Positions 29,678 through 39,754 of a DNA stretch of 64,000 bases are shown one piece after another. Each line of letters starts with the position of its first letter. Positions within the stretch are counted from its first letter, which is position 1. The position numbers and the translations under genes are program-made. The notes below the pieces were generated by a model, which ran no database searches, was not told the DNA's origin, and was given only the letters and a program-made list of their open reading frames with translations. Location: contig JAGWLR010000003.1 in NCBI GenBank assembly GCA_028864885.1, positions 1 to 64,000 of the forward strand, given 5' to 3'. The stretch comes from Burkholderiales bacterium (GTDB taxonomy: Bacteria > Pseudomonadota > Gammaproteobacteria > Burkholderiales > Burkholderiaceae_C).

Positions 29678-30154
29678 ATGTTGTTGCGTGAACTGACTTT
29701 GCCGGTTGAGATGCGAGGACGAGTCTTGCTGTCTGCCATGCCGGGCCGATTCGAGCCCTGGCCTCAGGCGGCGCACGCCCTGGTCAAGGCCCGGGTGGAC
29801 TTGGTCGTGTGCCTGAACCCGCTGGACGAGATCGCTATGGTGTCGCCCGGCTACCATGCGGCGATTGCCGCCCAGGAGCTTCCTTGCCGGTGGCTGAATG
29901 TGCCCATGCGGAACTTTGGCTTGGCCGAACAGGCCAAGGCTTTTCAGTCAGGCGTCGAGCAAGTGGTGCGTGCACTGGCGCTGGGCGAGACGGTTTTGAT
30001 CCACTGCGCTGCCGGCATGGGCCGGACGGGTTCGATGGCAGCCTGTGTGCTCAAGCGCTTGGGGCTGAACCGACTGGATGCCCTGGAGCGGGTGCAGGCC
30101 GCCGGGTCGAATCCTGAATCTGCTGCACAAAGCGGCCTGATTGATCGGTTTTGA
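29678..30154 (+). CDS. Dual-specificity/tyrosine protein phosphatase family protein
   Basis: HCAAGMGRTGSMAACVL (HCX5R signature). Confidence 0.85.
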   Translation: MLLRELTLPVEMRGRVLLSAMPGRFEPWPQAAHALVKARVDLVVCLNPLDEIAMVSPGYHAAIAAQELPCRWLNVPMRNFGLAEQAKAFQSGVEQVVRALALGETVLIHCAAGMGRTGSMAACVLKRLGLNRLDALERVQAAGSNPESAAQSGLIDRF

Positions 30155-30231
30155 CACCGTGGTAAGGCCGGCTGCCGTGATAATCGGCGGCTGTGTTGAC
30201 CGTTGGCGGCGCTGCCGCCCGAATCTCCATC

Positions 30232-31122
30232 ATGCTGGATCGACTGTTTTCTTGGTTCAAGGCCTTGGTGGCCATCACCCTGCTGTTCACCAACATCGTG
30301 GTGGCTTTCTCGATTGTGGTTCCTCTGGGCTTGGTCAAACTGCTGCTGCCCTTCCCCAGGGTGCGCAAGGGGTGCAATGCCATCATCAACCCGGTGTCTG
30401 ACGCCTGGGTGCGCTGCAACAGCGGCTGGATGAAGCTGGTGCAGCCCAAGCCTTGGCACATCTCCGGGGTGGAAGGACTGTCGCGCAAAGGCTGGTATCT
30501 GATTGGCAGCAATCACCAAAGTTGGGTAGACATCCTGGTGCTGCAGCGAACCTTCGATGGTCATGTGCCCTTGCTGAAGTTCTTCATCAAGAAAGAACTG
30601 ATCTTTGTGCCCCTGATGGGCCTGGCCTGGTGGGCGCTTGATTTTCCCTTCATGCGTCGCAAAGGCGGCAGCACGGCCGCCAAGGATCTGGAGGCGGCGC
30701 GTAAGTCGTGCGAGATCTTCCGCCTCAATCCCACATCGGTGATCAGCTTCATGGAAGGCACGCGCTACACCCCCGCCAAGCACAAGCAGCAAAAGTCACC
30801 TTACAAGCATTTGCTCAAGCCCAAGACCGGGGGCGTGGCGATGGCCTTGGAGACGATTGGCGAAAAATTTGAATGCCTGTTAGACGTGACCATTGTCTAC
30901 CCACATGGCGTGCCCACCTTCGGCGACTTGTTGAAGGGGCATGTCAAAGATGTCATCGTGCGTGTGCATCAGCGCGAGATCCCGATGGAACTCAAGACCG
31001 GATCGACCGAATCGGCACATTACCGCAGCCACTTGCAGCATTGGATCCATGACCTGTGGGTGGCCAAGGATCAAGAGATCGACGAATTGTCGGCGCAGTT
31101 CAAGCAGGGCTTGATTCGCTGA
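30232..31122 (+). CDS. PlsC-family acyltransferase (YihG-like)
   Basis: GSNHQSWVDILVLQ, FMEGTRYTPAKHKQQKSPYKHLLKPKTGGVA. Confidence 0.9.
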   Translation: MLDRLFSWFKALVAITLLFTNIVVAFSIVVPLGLVKLLLPFPRVRKGCNAIINPVSDAWVRCNSGWMKLVQPKPWHISGVEGLSRKGWYLIGSNHQSWVDILVLQRTFDGHVPLLKFFIKKELIFVPLMGLAWWALDFPFMRRKGGSTAAKDLEAARKSCEIFRLNPTSVISFMEGTRYTPAKHKQQKSPYKHLLKPKTGGVAMALETIGEKFECLLDVTIVYPHGVPTFGDLLKGHVKDVIVRVHQREIPMELKTGSTESAHYRSHLQHWIHDLWVAKDQEIDELSAQFKQGLIR

Positions 31123-31123
31123 C

Positions 31124-31810
31124 TCAACGCGCGTGCAATGGGGCGCTCAGTCGTTCGAAATCGGCGGGCGCCACATACTGCAAAACGTCTTTGCCGCGGG
31201 CATTCAGCGCCAGGTCCAACCCTCGGGCTGGATACAGGAAGTGCTCGGTGTCGCGACCGGTTCGCAGTCGCTCCTGCGGGGCGCCGAAGCGTGCCAGCAC
31301 CGAGGCCGCGTCCAGCTTGGCTTGCGGGATGAACGTCAGCGCCGAGATGGCGTAAGCCGCCGCCCCCTCTCGGTCAGCCATCGCCAGGGTGTATTTTTTG
31401 GTGGTGCTTTCCATGTAGTCTGATTTGACCGCACGGGCTTTCAAGCCGACCACGGCGGTGGCTGGCGCATCCAGCGTCAGCACCAACTTGCCGCTGATGA
31501 ACCCCGCTGACACGGGATCGACAAAGGCTTCCAGCGTGCCGTCTTCACCAGGAGCGGCCACCACAGCCAATTCCAGCATCGGGCCCCAGAGTTTCTGAGC
31601 GTCGGCCAGGGTGCTGCCACCAGCACCCAGGGTCAGGCCCATCACACCCACGCGCCCAGCTGGCAAGGTCGTGATCTGCCAGGGCAGGCCCACTGATTGC
31701 TGGTTCGGCCCCGATTGAGGGCCAGAGGCTCGGTCGTGCCCCAGAACCAAGACCGAACTGATGGCGACGGCGCCAACCACCATGGCGCCGATGGTCCAGA
31801 TTTGCTTCAT
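31124..31810 (-). CDS. Hypothetical membrane-anchored protein
   Basis: N-terminal hydrophobic helix; adjacent to matB-like gene on the same strand (start 5 nt from its stop). Confidence 0.6.
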   Translation of the reverse strand: MKQIWTIGAMVVGAVAISSVLVLGHDRASGPQSGPNQQSVGLPWQITTLPAGRVGVMGLTLGAGGSTLADAQKLWGPMLELAVVAAPGEDGTLEAFVDPVSAGFISGKLVLTLDAPATAVVGLKARAVKSDYMESTTKKYTLAMADREGAAAYAISALTFIPQAKLDAASVLARFGAPQERLRTGRDTEHFLYPARGLDLALNARGKDVLQYVAPADFERLSAPLHAR

Positions 31811-31814
31811 GGCC

Positions 31815-33362
31815 TCACCCTTGGAACAGATCCTGGTGCGCCAGTCGCAGCAGATTCTTCTGGACCTTGCCCATGGCATTACGAGGCAGTTCGTCGGCCA
31901 AGATGATGCGCTTGGGTACCTTGTAGCCGGCGATGGTCTGCTTCAAGGTCTGGATCATGCGGTCTTCGTCGAGGTGTGTGTCAGCGTGTGGCACCACGAT
32001 GGCGACCACCCCTTCGCCGAAGTCAGGATGAGGTACCCCGATCACCGCCGATTCCTGCACCCCGGTCATTTTGTCGATGTGGCTTTCGACCTCGGCGGGA
32101 TAAACGTTGAATCCCCCCGAAATGATCAGATCCTTGGCGCGACCACTCAGGTGCACGTAGCCGCGATCATCGATGTGGCCGACGTCGCCCGTCTTGAACC
32201 AGCCATCTTCGGTGAAGGCTTCAGCGGTTTTGTCGGGCATGCCCAGGTAGCCCTGAAACACGTTCGGTCCCTTGACCTCGACGTGACCGATCGCATCCGT
32301 GTCGCAGACTTGGCCGTCATCGTCAAACACTCGCAGCATCACGCCAGGCAGGGCCGGGCCGACGCTGCCTGAGACGCGCTCACCCTCACGGGGCCGGCAG
32401 GGGTTAGAGCACAGCATCCCGGTTTCGCTCATGCCGTAACGCTCCAGGATGGTGTGGCCAGTCATGGCCTGGAAGTCTTCGAATGCAGCGGGCAACAAAG
32501 GCGCAGAGCCACTGACGAACAGCCGCATGTGGTCGCAGGCGGCACCCGTCAAGGCTGGGTCTTGCAGCAGTCGACCATACATCGTGGGCACACCCATGAA
32601 CACGGTGGCGCGAGGGCGGTGGGTGTCCTTGATGTGACGGATCACGGTGGTGGCATCGAACTTGGGCAGCCAGCGCATGGGGGTGCCCGACAACAGCGCA
32701 CAGTGCACCGCGACGAACAAGCCATGAATGTGGAAGATGGGCAGGGCGTGGATGAGCACGTCATCGGTTCGCCAGTCCCAGTGGCGCAGCAACGTGCGGG
32801 CGTTGCTCAGCAGGTTGCCATGGGTGAGCATGGCACCTTTGCTGCGGCCCGTGGTGCCGGAGGTATAGAGGATGGCGGCCAGGTCATCCGGTGAGCACAC
32901 GGCGTGCGCATGCTCATCTGGCTGGGCCGCCGCGTGGGCCAGCAGGCTACCCGTGCCGTCGTCGTTCAGCGTGAAAAGGTGCTCGACCTGGCGGTGAGCC
33001 GCCAGTGGCACGATCCAGTCCTGATCATGTGGGCGGCACACCAGCACCGCCGGTTGGGCATCGGCGACGAAATAATCGAGTTCTGCAGCCTTGTAAGCGG
33101 GGTTGAGTGGCAGGTACACACAACCAGCGCGCAAGGTGGCCAGGTACAGCAACAGGGATTCAACGGACTTGTCGACATGAGCCGCCACCACTGGAGGGCG
33201 GTCGTCCACCCCGCGAAGATCCAGGCTGTCGAGCAAGTTGGCCAGCATGGCCGTGGCCCGATCGAGATCTTGCCAGGAGTAGTAGGCCCCACCATCGAGC
33301 AGGATGGCGGGTTCTTCCAGAGTGGCGGGCCAGGCCGCCCGCAAGGCCGTGAACAGGTTCAT
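31815..33362 (-). CDS. matB: Malonyl-CoA synthetase / AMP-forming acyl-CoA synthetase
   Basis: LYTSGTTGRSKGAMLTHGNL, ERYGMSETGM, GWFKTGDVGHID, NAMGKVQKN; overall MatB-like. Confidence 0.8.
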   Translation of the reverse strand: MNLFTALRAAWPATLEEPAILLDGGAYYSWQDLDRATAMLANLLDSLDLRGVDDRPPVVAAHVDKSVESLLLYLATLRAGCVYLPLNPAYKAAELDYFVADAQPAVLVCRPHDQDWIVPLAAHRQVEHLFTLNDDGTGSLLAHAAAQPDEHAHAVCSPDDLAAILYTSGTTGRSKGAMLTHGNLLSNARTLLRHWDWRTDDVLIHALPIFHIHGLFVAVHCALLSGTPMRWLPKFDATTVIRHIKDTHRPRATVFMGVPTMYGRLLQDPALTGAACDHMRLFVSGSAPLLPAAFEDFQAMTGHTILERYGMSETGMLCSNPCRPREGERVSGSVGPALPGVMLRVFDDDGQVCDTDAIGHVEVKGPNVFQGYLGMPDKTAEAFTEDGWFKTGDVGHIDDRGYVHLSGRAKDLIISGGFNVYPAEVESHIDKMTGVQESAVIGVPHPDFGEGVVAIVVPHADTHLDEDRMIQTLKQTIAGYKVPKRIILADELPRNAMGKVQKNLLRLAHQDLFQG

Positions 33363-33392
33363 GACCCGTAACTTACCCCAACTTTGGGGCCA

Positions 33393-35321
33393 TCAGGCCA
33401 GTCCGAGCGCGCCCCAGTTGCTGTCGCTCAAGGGTTCGCTCATTGGCTCGGCATCGTAGGGGTGATGGATCTCGACCCGGTTGCGGCCGCGCCGCTTGGC
33501 GCGATAGAGCGCTGAATCGGCCTGCATCAACAGGCTGTGCACATTCTCGTGCTCGTCTTCATGCCACTGCACGGCGCCGATGCTCACGGTGGCGTGCAAG
33601 GTGCGGTTGCCAATGGTGATGGGGGTCAGGCTCAAGGTGGCACGGATGCGCTCGAGTGCGTTGACTGCGTCTTCCAGCGAGGTGCTGGTCAAGATCACCG
33701 CGAACTCTTCGCCGCCAATCCGAGCAGGTGTATCTGAATCGCGCAGCACCTGCCGCAAGATGTCGGCCATCACCCGCAAGACCTCGTCGCCTGCGCTGTG
33801 GCCATAGGTGTCATTGATCTGCTTGAAGTTGTCCAAATCGAGCAAGCCAATGGTCATGGGATTGCCATAACGACGGCTTTGCAGCAAACAGGTTTCAGCC
33901 ACATCGAAGAAATGGCGGCGATTGGGCAAGCCAGTCAGGGTGTCTTCAGTAGCCAGGCGCAGCCACTCCTGTTCGGCCTCCATGCGCGCCTCTTCCTGCT
34001 GGCGGGCGTGAATCAAGGTGCCCAGGGTCGAGGCCAGTGGCGCCAGCAACTCCTGCAAGGCCGAGTCAAACTCACACTGCCGATTGCCCAGCCCAATCAG
34101 GCCCACCACATCGTGATCGAACCGAATCGGGATTCCCATGAAGTTGCGCAGTTCAGGGATGCCATCGGGCCAGGCTTGGTGCGAACCATCGGTGATGACG
34201 ACAGTGTCGTTGTGCGTCACCACCCGCCCCAGAAGGTTGTTGAGATCAAGGTATTCGCGTGAGCGATGACCCTTCTCGGAAGGTGTGTCCCACGTCATGG
34301 TGGGAACCACCAGATACGGCATGCCGTTGGCGCCCGGCCGCACGATGCCGATCAGGCCGAACTGGCATTCGCTCAGTTTCAAGAGGGGCTCGAACAGGGC
34401 TTCACACGCATCCTTGATGTCGTGGTTGAGCAGGAAAGCTGCTTGCGCCTGGTTGATCAGGTCAAGCAGTTGTCGATGCTTGTGCTGCTGCAGTTCCTGC
34501 TGCTTTTGCTCCGTGATGTTGCGCAAGGTGCCCACCACCCGCTTGGGACGCCCAAAGGCATCACGCTCGACCAACTTGCCGTAGCTTTGGACCCAGATGT
34601 CGCGCCCCGCTTGATGGCGGATCCGGTATTCGATCGAGATGATGTCGCTCAGGCCTTTGCGATAGATCTGGGTGGCTTGAACGATCTTGTGGCGGTCCTG
34701 CGGGTGAACCAGTTTGAGCCACGAGTCGATCGAGGTCTGACCGAGGTCGTTCTGCCCCAGGCCCAGCATCGCGGCGGTGCGGTGGTTGATGACGCGGTCT
34801 TTGGTTTCGAAGTCGAAATCCCAGGTGCCCATCTGGGCGGATTCCAATGCCAACTGCAGACGCTCTTGATCGGCATGGGGCAGGGCATTGCGGTCGGTGT
34901 GCACCTGTTGTCGCGCATCGTGCGCCAGGGCGGCAAACTGAGTCAGTTGCTGCCAGGATGCCGCATCGAAGTCGGGGTGATCTTGCCAGTCACACACCAC
35001 CAACACGGCGTGGGCGGGCATTTGCAGCGATTCTGACTCCGGCGTTTCAAGTGATGCCACTGCCAAGAACCGCAGGGCTTGATCGTTCACATGCTTCCAC
35101 GCGTCTCCGTGGGGCGGAGGCGTGCCCGAATCGGCGTGCCAGATACCGACCGTAGGGCCGCGTGAGTCTGGCCAGGCCGCGAGAGGTGTACCGAATGACG
35201 AAATCACTTGCCAGGATGTATCAGGCATTCGCTGTGCAAGCAGACACACAGGAACCTTGAACACAGCCGCAGCCAACGCGGTGACGCGATCAACTGCCGG
35301 CTTGGCATCGAATGAAGACAT
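33393..35321 (-). CDS. PAS-GAF-GGDEF diguanylate cyclase with intact GGEEF
   Basis: RIGGEEFAVIL, LDLDNFKQINDTYGHSAGDEVL, PAS segment VINHRTAAMLGLGQNDLGQ. Confidence 0.92.
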   Translation of the reverse strand: MSSFDAKPAVDRVTALAAAVFKVPVCLLAQRMPDTSWQVISSFGTPLAAWPDSRGPTVGIWHADSGTPPPHGDAWKHVNDQALRFLAVASLETPESESLQMPAHAVLVVCDWQDHPDFDAASWQQLTQFAALAHDARQQVHTDRNALPHADQERLQLALESAQMGTWDFDFETKDRVINHRTAAMLGLGQNDLGQTSIDSWLKLVHPQDRHKIVQATQIYRKGLSDIISIEYRIRHQAGRDIWVQSYGKLVERDAFGRPKRVVGTLRNITEQKQQELQQHKHRQLLDLINQAQAAFLLNHDIKDACEALFEPLLKLSECQFGLIGIVRPGANGMPYLVVPTMTWDTPSEKGHRSREYLDLNNLLGRVVTHNDTVVITDGSHQAWPDGIPELRNFMGIPIRFDHDVVGLIGLGNRQCEFDSALQELLAPLASTLGTLIHARQQEEARMEAEQEWLRLATEDTLTGLPNRRHFFDVAETCLLQSRRYGNPMTIGLLDLDNFKQINDTYGHSAGDEVLRVMADILRQVLRDSDTPARIGGEEFAVILTSTSLEDAVNALERIRATLSLTPITIGNRTLHATVSIGAVQWHEDEHENVHSLLMQADSALYRAKRRGRNRVEIHHPYDAEPMSEPLSDSNWGALGLA

Positions 35322-35448
35322 GCGCGAACTCTCCCGCTGCGATGATCAACCCGTCAGATCCGGGTCGTCAAGGACCACAACGTTACGCGGGGTGTCCCGG
35401 GTTGACGTTTGTCAGGAATGAACGCGACTCTTTACATCCCGAAACGCA

Positions 35449-35694
35449 TCAGGCCGAATCGGCCTCGGTGGTGGGCACCACTTTGATGCGAAAACCGGGG
35501 GCGGAGACAACCTGTCCGGCACGGATTTTGGCGGTCTTGCGCATTTCATCCTGGCCATCGACCTGAATCATGCCTTCGGCCACCATGGCTTTGGCCCGCC
35601 CGCCGCTTTCGGCAACGCCGGTGGCCTTCAGCAAGCTGTCCAGGGTGATGAACTCGCCACGGAGTTCAAAGCGGATTTGGTTCAGGGAAGCCAT
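35449..35694 (-). CDS. S4 domain RNA-binding protein (YbcJ-like)
   Basis: FITLDSLLKATGVAESGGRAKAMVAEGMIQVDGQ. Confidence 0.88.
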   Translation of the reverse strand: MASLNQIRFELRGEFITLDSLLKATGVAESGGRAKAMVAEGMIQVDGQDEMRKTAKIRAGQVVSAPGFRIKVVPTTEADSA

Positions 35695-35765
35695 GAATAG
35701 GGTGGGCAGGTAATTGGGGGCACAATGCGCCCAGATTGTGCACTTCGGTGTTTTCAGATTCGAAC

Positions 35766-36119
35766 ATGTCCCTCAAAAAAACCGACCTCGCGAAGAACCT
35801 GGGCCTCAAGATCACCCAGCAGATGAAAAAATCCGGCCCCCCTGGCCGTTTCGGTGCGGCCTCAGTGGCCTTGCCGGATCGGCGTGAGCAGCGCAAACTT
35901 GACCAAGCCGCTGGGTTGCTTCCGTTTGCGGTGAAGCTGCACGACGATCTGATCAAACAGCTGCGTGATCTGGCTCAACAAGAAGGTGGCAACCTGAATG
36001 CGGTTACTGAACGCCTGATCCGGGCGGGTCTGGCCGCCTCTCAGCCCACAGGGGCGGAGAAACCGGCGCCGGCGAAAAAGGCAGCAGCCAAAAAGGCCGC
36101 GAAAAAGACAAGCAGTTGA
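35766..36119 (+). CDS. Conserved hypothetical protein with Lys/Ala-rich tail
   Basis: MSLKKTDLAKNLGLKITQQMKKSGPPGRFG ... PAKKAAAKKAAKKTSS; start reassigned downstream. Confidence 0.7.
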   Translation: MSLKKTDLAKNLGLKITQQMKKSGPPGRFGAASVALPDRREQRKLDQAAGLLPFAVKLHDDLIKQLRDLAQQEGGNLNAVTERLIRAGLAASQPTGAEKPAPAKKAAAKKAAKKTSS

Positions 36120-36149
36120 TTCACTCACTCAGTCCAGAGGAGCTCGAAC

Positions 36150-37622
36150 ATGAACCGTCCCATGATGCACGTTGTCAACCCTCAGACCGGTGAATCGGAT
36201 CCCGCCGAAATTCGCCGCGTGTTCGACGCTCAACTGGCCACGGCGCTGGCATGGCGCGAGTCCACCGCTGCCGAACGCATTGCGCGACTCAAGAAGCTGC
36301 GTGACGGCATGATGGCGCGTCGTGAAGACTTCTATTCAGCCTTCCAGAAAGATTACCGCAAGCCCTCTGCTGAGGTGGAAGCCACGGAGTTCATGCCGGT
36401 GCTCGATGAGATCCGGCACGCCATTGGCAGCTTGAAAAAGTGGATGAAGCCCAAGAAGGTGTGGCCCACGATCGCATCGGCCATGACCTCCAGCTGGATC
36501 GAGTACCAGCCGCGTGGCCGCAGCCTGATCATCGCGCCCTGGAACTTCCCGTTGAATCTGTGCTTCGGGCCCATGGTGTCGGCCTTGGCTGCGGGCAACA
36601 CCGTGATCCTCAAGCCATCTGAAATGACGCCGGCTGTCAGTGCGGTGATGGCCGAGATCATTGCCAGCTTGTTCAAGGACGACGAAGTCGCCTTGTTTGA
36701 AGGCAGCTTGCCCACCTCGCAGGCCTTGCTGGAGTTGCCCTTCGACCATATCTTTTTCACAGGCTCGCCGGCCGTGGGCAAGGTGGTGATGTCGGCGGCT
36801 GCCAAGCACCTGACCAGTGTCACCCTGGAGTTGGGCGGCAAGTCGCCCGTGATCGTCGATGAGACGGCCAACCTGCGTCTGACGGCTGAGGCCCTGATGT
36901 GGGGCAAGTTCACCAACTGCGGACAGATCTGCGTGGCGCCCGATCACGTCTATGTGCACGAATCAGTGAAAGAGAAACTGGTCGATGAATGCAAGGCGGT
37001 GTTGGCTGAGCGCTATGGCGTGACCCCGCAGGAGCAGCGCAACAGTCCGCATCTGGCGCGCGTCATCAACCAGCGCCACACCCAGCGCATTGCTGGCTTG
37101 CTGCAGGACGCCCAAGGGCGGGGCGCGCGCGTCTTGACCGGTGGCGATGTCGATGTCTCGACCTGCTACATCGCGCCCACCTTGATCGAGCAAGTGCCCC
37201 AAGAGGCTCAGATCATGTCCGAAGAAATCTTCGGGCCCGTTTTGCCCATCATCACTTACCGTGATCTGGACAGCGTGGTGCGTGAGATCAACGCGCAGCC
37301 CAAGCCTCTGGCGCTTTATGTTTTCAGCACCCACAAGCAACGCACTCGCCGCCTGCTGGCCCAGACCAGCTCGGGTGGTGTGGCCATCAACCACTGCGTG
37401 TTGCATTACGCCCAGGGCAATCTGCCCTTTGGTGGCGTGAATAACTCTGGCATTGGCAATGCCCACGGGCACTTCGGCTTCAAGGCGTTCTCGCATGAAC
37501 GGGCGGTGCTGAAGTCCGGGCCCATCCTGATGGCCAAGCTGTTCTTTCCGCCCTACACGAATTTCAAGCAAAAGCTGATTCGGGCCACGGTCGACATCCT
37601 CCGATTGCCTTCGATTTTCTGA
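36150..37622 (+). CDS. Aldehyde dehydrogenase (coniferyl aldehyde dehydrogenase-like)
   Basis: APWNFPLNL, LELGGKSPVIVDETA, FTNCGQICVAPDHVYV. Confidence 0.92.
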   Translation: MNRPMMHVVNPQTGESDPAEIRRVFDAQLATALAWRESTAAERIARLKKLRDGMMARREDFYSAFQKDYRKPSAEVEATEFMPVLDEIRHAIGSLKKWMKPKKVWPTIASAMTSSWIEYQPRGRSLIIAPWNFPLNLCFGPMVSALAAGNTVILKPSEMTPAVSAVMAEIIASLFKDDEVALFEGSLPTSQALLELPFDHIFFTGSPAVGKVVMSAAAKHLTSVTLELGGKSPVIVDETANLRLTAEALMWGKFTNCGQICVAPDHVYVHESVKEKLVDECKAVLAERYGVTPQEQRNSPHLARVINQRHTQRIAGLLQDAQGRGARVLTGGDVDVSTCYIAPTLIEQVPQEAQIMSEEIFGPVLPIITYRDLDSVVREINAQPKPLALYVFSTHKQRTRRLLAQTSSGGVAINHCVLHYAQGNLPFGGVNNSGIGNAHGHFGFKAFSHERAVLKSGPILMAKLFFPPYTNFKQKLIRATVDILRLPSIF

Positions 37623-37672
37623 GGTCCGAAATTCAAAGCGCTTTGCCGCGATAATTCGACCCCAAACCCATC

Positions 37673-37708
37673 GCCCGCCTCTGGCTTCCTCCCCTTGGCG
37701 GGCTTTTT
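37673..37708 (+). terminator. Rho-independent terminator/attenuator just upstream of livH
   Basis: GCCCGCC-N17-GGCGGGC-TTTTT. Confidence 0.75.
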
Positions 37709-37718
37709 GCATGTCTGG

Positions 37719-38648
37719 ATGATCGTGGACGTCTTCATTCAACAACTGATCAATGGCCTGGTGGTGGGCAGCATGTATGCGCTGGTGGCGCTGGGCTACA
37801 CCATGGTCTACGGCATCATCAACCTGATCAACTTCGCCCATGGCGAGGTGCTGATGGTGGGCGCACTTGTGAGCTGGTCCGTGGTGACCACCTTGGGCGA
37901 CAGTGGCATCCCTGGTTGGGCGTTGCTGCTGTTGTCACTGGTGGCGGCCATGCTGGCGTGCATGCTGCTGAATTTCGTCATCGAGAAGCTGGCGTACCGG
38001 CCGTTGCGCAATGCGCCTCGCCTGGCGCCCCTGATCACGGCCATGGGGATGTCCTTGCTGCTGCAGACACTGGCCATGATCATCTGGAAGCCAGACTACA
38101 AGCCCTATCCGATCTTGCTGCCCGATGCGCCGTATGACTTCATGGGGGCATCGATCAACTTGGCGCAGATTCTGATTCTGGTGATCACGGCGGTGGTGCT
38201 GGCTGGGCTGATGGCCTTGATTCATGGCACCCGCCTGGGACGGGCCATGCGTGCCACGGCCGAGAACCCGCGCGTGGCGCAGTTGATGGGCGTGCAGCCA
38301 GACAAGGTCATCTCGGCCACTTTCATCATCGGGGCGGCCCTGGCGGCCTTGGCGGGCGTGATGTGGGCCGTGAATTACGGGTCGGTACAGCACACCATGG
38401 GCTTTCTGCCGGGGCTGAAGGCCTTCACTGCGGCGGTGTTTGGTGGCATCGGCAACCTGGGCGGTGCGGTGGTGGGGGGGCTGCTGCTCGGCCTGATCGA
38501 GTCGCTGGGTGCGGGGTATATCGGCGATCTGACCGGTGGGGTATTGGGGAGCAACTACCAGGACATCTTTGCCTTTGCCGTGCTCATTCTCATCCTGACG
38601 CTGCGTCCGCAAGGCTTGCTAGGCGAGCGTGTGGCAGACCGCGCATGA
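37719..38648 (+). CDS. livH: Branched-chain amino acid ABC transporter permease
   Basis: FIQQLINGLVVGSMYALVALGYTMVYGIINLINFAHGEVLMVGA. Confidence 0.95.
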   Translation: MIVDVFIQQLINGLVVGSMYALVALGYTMVYGIINLINFAHGEVLMVGALVSWSVVTTLGDSGIPGWALLLLSLVAAMLACMLLNFVIEKLAYRPLRNAPRLAPLITAMGMSLLLQTLAMIIWKPDYKPYPILLPDAPYDFMGASINLAQILILVITAVVLAGLMALIHGTRLGRAMRATAENPRVAQLMGVQPDKVISATFIIGAALAALAGVMWAVNYGSVQHTMGFLPGLKAFTAAVFGGIGNLGGAVVGGLLLGLIESLGAGYIGDLTGGVLGSNYQDIFAFAVLILILTLRPQGLLGERVADRA

Positions 38649-39754
38649 TGGGTGGGACGATGAACAAACGGTTGATGGGCGTGGTGGCCAGTGCGGTGGC
38701 CCTGGCGGTGTTGCCCTTGGTTCTGCAAGGGGTGGGCCAGGCTTGGGTTCGGATCGTGGACACGGCGTTGCTCTACATCCTGCTGGCCTTGGGGCTCAAC
38801 ATCGTGGTGGGCATGGCGGGTTTGCTGGATTTGGGCTACATCGCCTTTTATGGGGTCGGCGCCTACCTGTATGCCTTGCTGGCTTCGCCGCAATTGACGG
38901 ACAACATCCCGGCCATCGCAGCGATGCTTCCTCACGGGCTGCACGCGCCCATCTGGGTGGTGCTGCCGCTGGCCGCCGGGGTGGCCGGTCTGGCGGGTGT
39001 GATCCTGGGGGCCCCCACGCTGAAGTTGCGGGGTGACTACCTGGCCATCGTCACTCTGGGCTTTGGCGAAATCATCCGGGTGTTTTTGAACAACCTGGAT
39101 GCGCCGGTCAACATCACCAATGGCCCGATGGGCATCGACAGCATCGAGCCCTTGTCCGTGTTTGGCGTCAGCCTGGGCGAGCCCTGGCGTGTGGCGGGGT
39201 TCAAGCTGCAACCGGTCACCTTGCATTACTACCTGTTCCTGGCCATGGTGGTGCTGGCTGTGGTGCTCAGTGCCCGCTTGCACGATTCGCGTCTGGGGCG
39301 TGCCTGGGTGGCCATCCGAGAAGACGAAATCGCCGCCAAGGCGATGGGGCTGAACGTTCGCAACATCAAGTTGCTGGCCTTTGGCCTGGGGGCCACTTTC
39401 GGGGGCGTGTCCGGGGTGCTGTTTGCCAGCTTCCAGGGCTTTGTCTCGCCTGAATCGTTCAGCTTGCAGGAGTCCGTCATGGTGGTGGCCATGGTGGTGT
39501 TGGGTGGCCTGGGCCACATCCCGGGCGTGATCCTGGGCGCCTTCTTGCTGGCCGCTTTGCCCGAGGTGCTGCGCTATGTGGCGGGGCCCTTGCAGGCCAT
39601 GACCGATGGTCGCCTGGATGCGGCCATCCTGCGCCAACTGCTGGTGGCACTGGCCATGATTGGGATCATGCTGTTGCGGCCTCGTGGCTTGTGGCCGTCG
39701 CCTCGACACGAGGATCAGCTGATACCCGAGGCCGGTGAAGGAGAGCGCGCATGA
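38645..39754 (+). CDS. livM: Branched-chain amino acid ABC transporter permease
   Basis: ALGLNIVVGMAGLLDLGYIAFYGVGAY, AIREDEIAAKAMGLN; ATGA overlap with livH. Confidence 0.94.
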   Translation: MMGGTMNKRLMGVVASAVALAVLPLVLQGVGQAWVRIVDTALLYILLALGLNIVVGMAGLLDLGYIAFYGVGAYLYALLASPQLTDNIPAIAAMLPHGLHAPIWVVLPLAAGVAGLAGVILGAPTLKLRGDYLAIVTLGFGEIIRVFLNNLDAPVNITNGPMGIDSIEPLSVFGVSLGEPWRVAGFKLQPVTLHYYLFLAMVVLAVVLSARLHDSRLGRAWVAIREDEIAAKAMGLNVRNIKLLAFGLGATFGGVSGVLFASFQGFVSPESFSLQESVMVVAMVVLGGLGHIPGVILGAFLLAALPEVLRYVAGPLQAMTDGRLDAAILRQLLVALAMIGIMLLRPRGLWPSPRHEDQLIPEAGEGERA

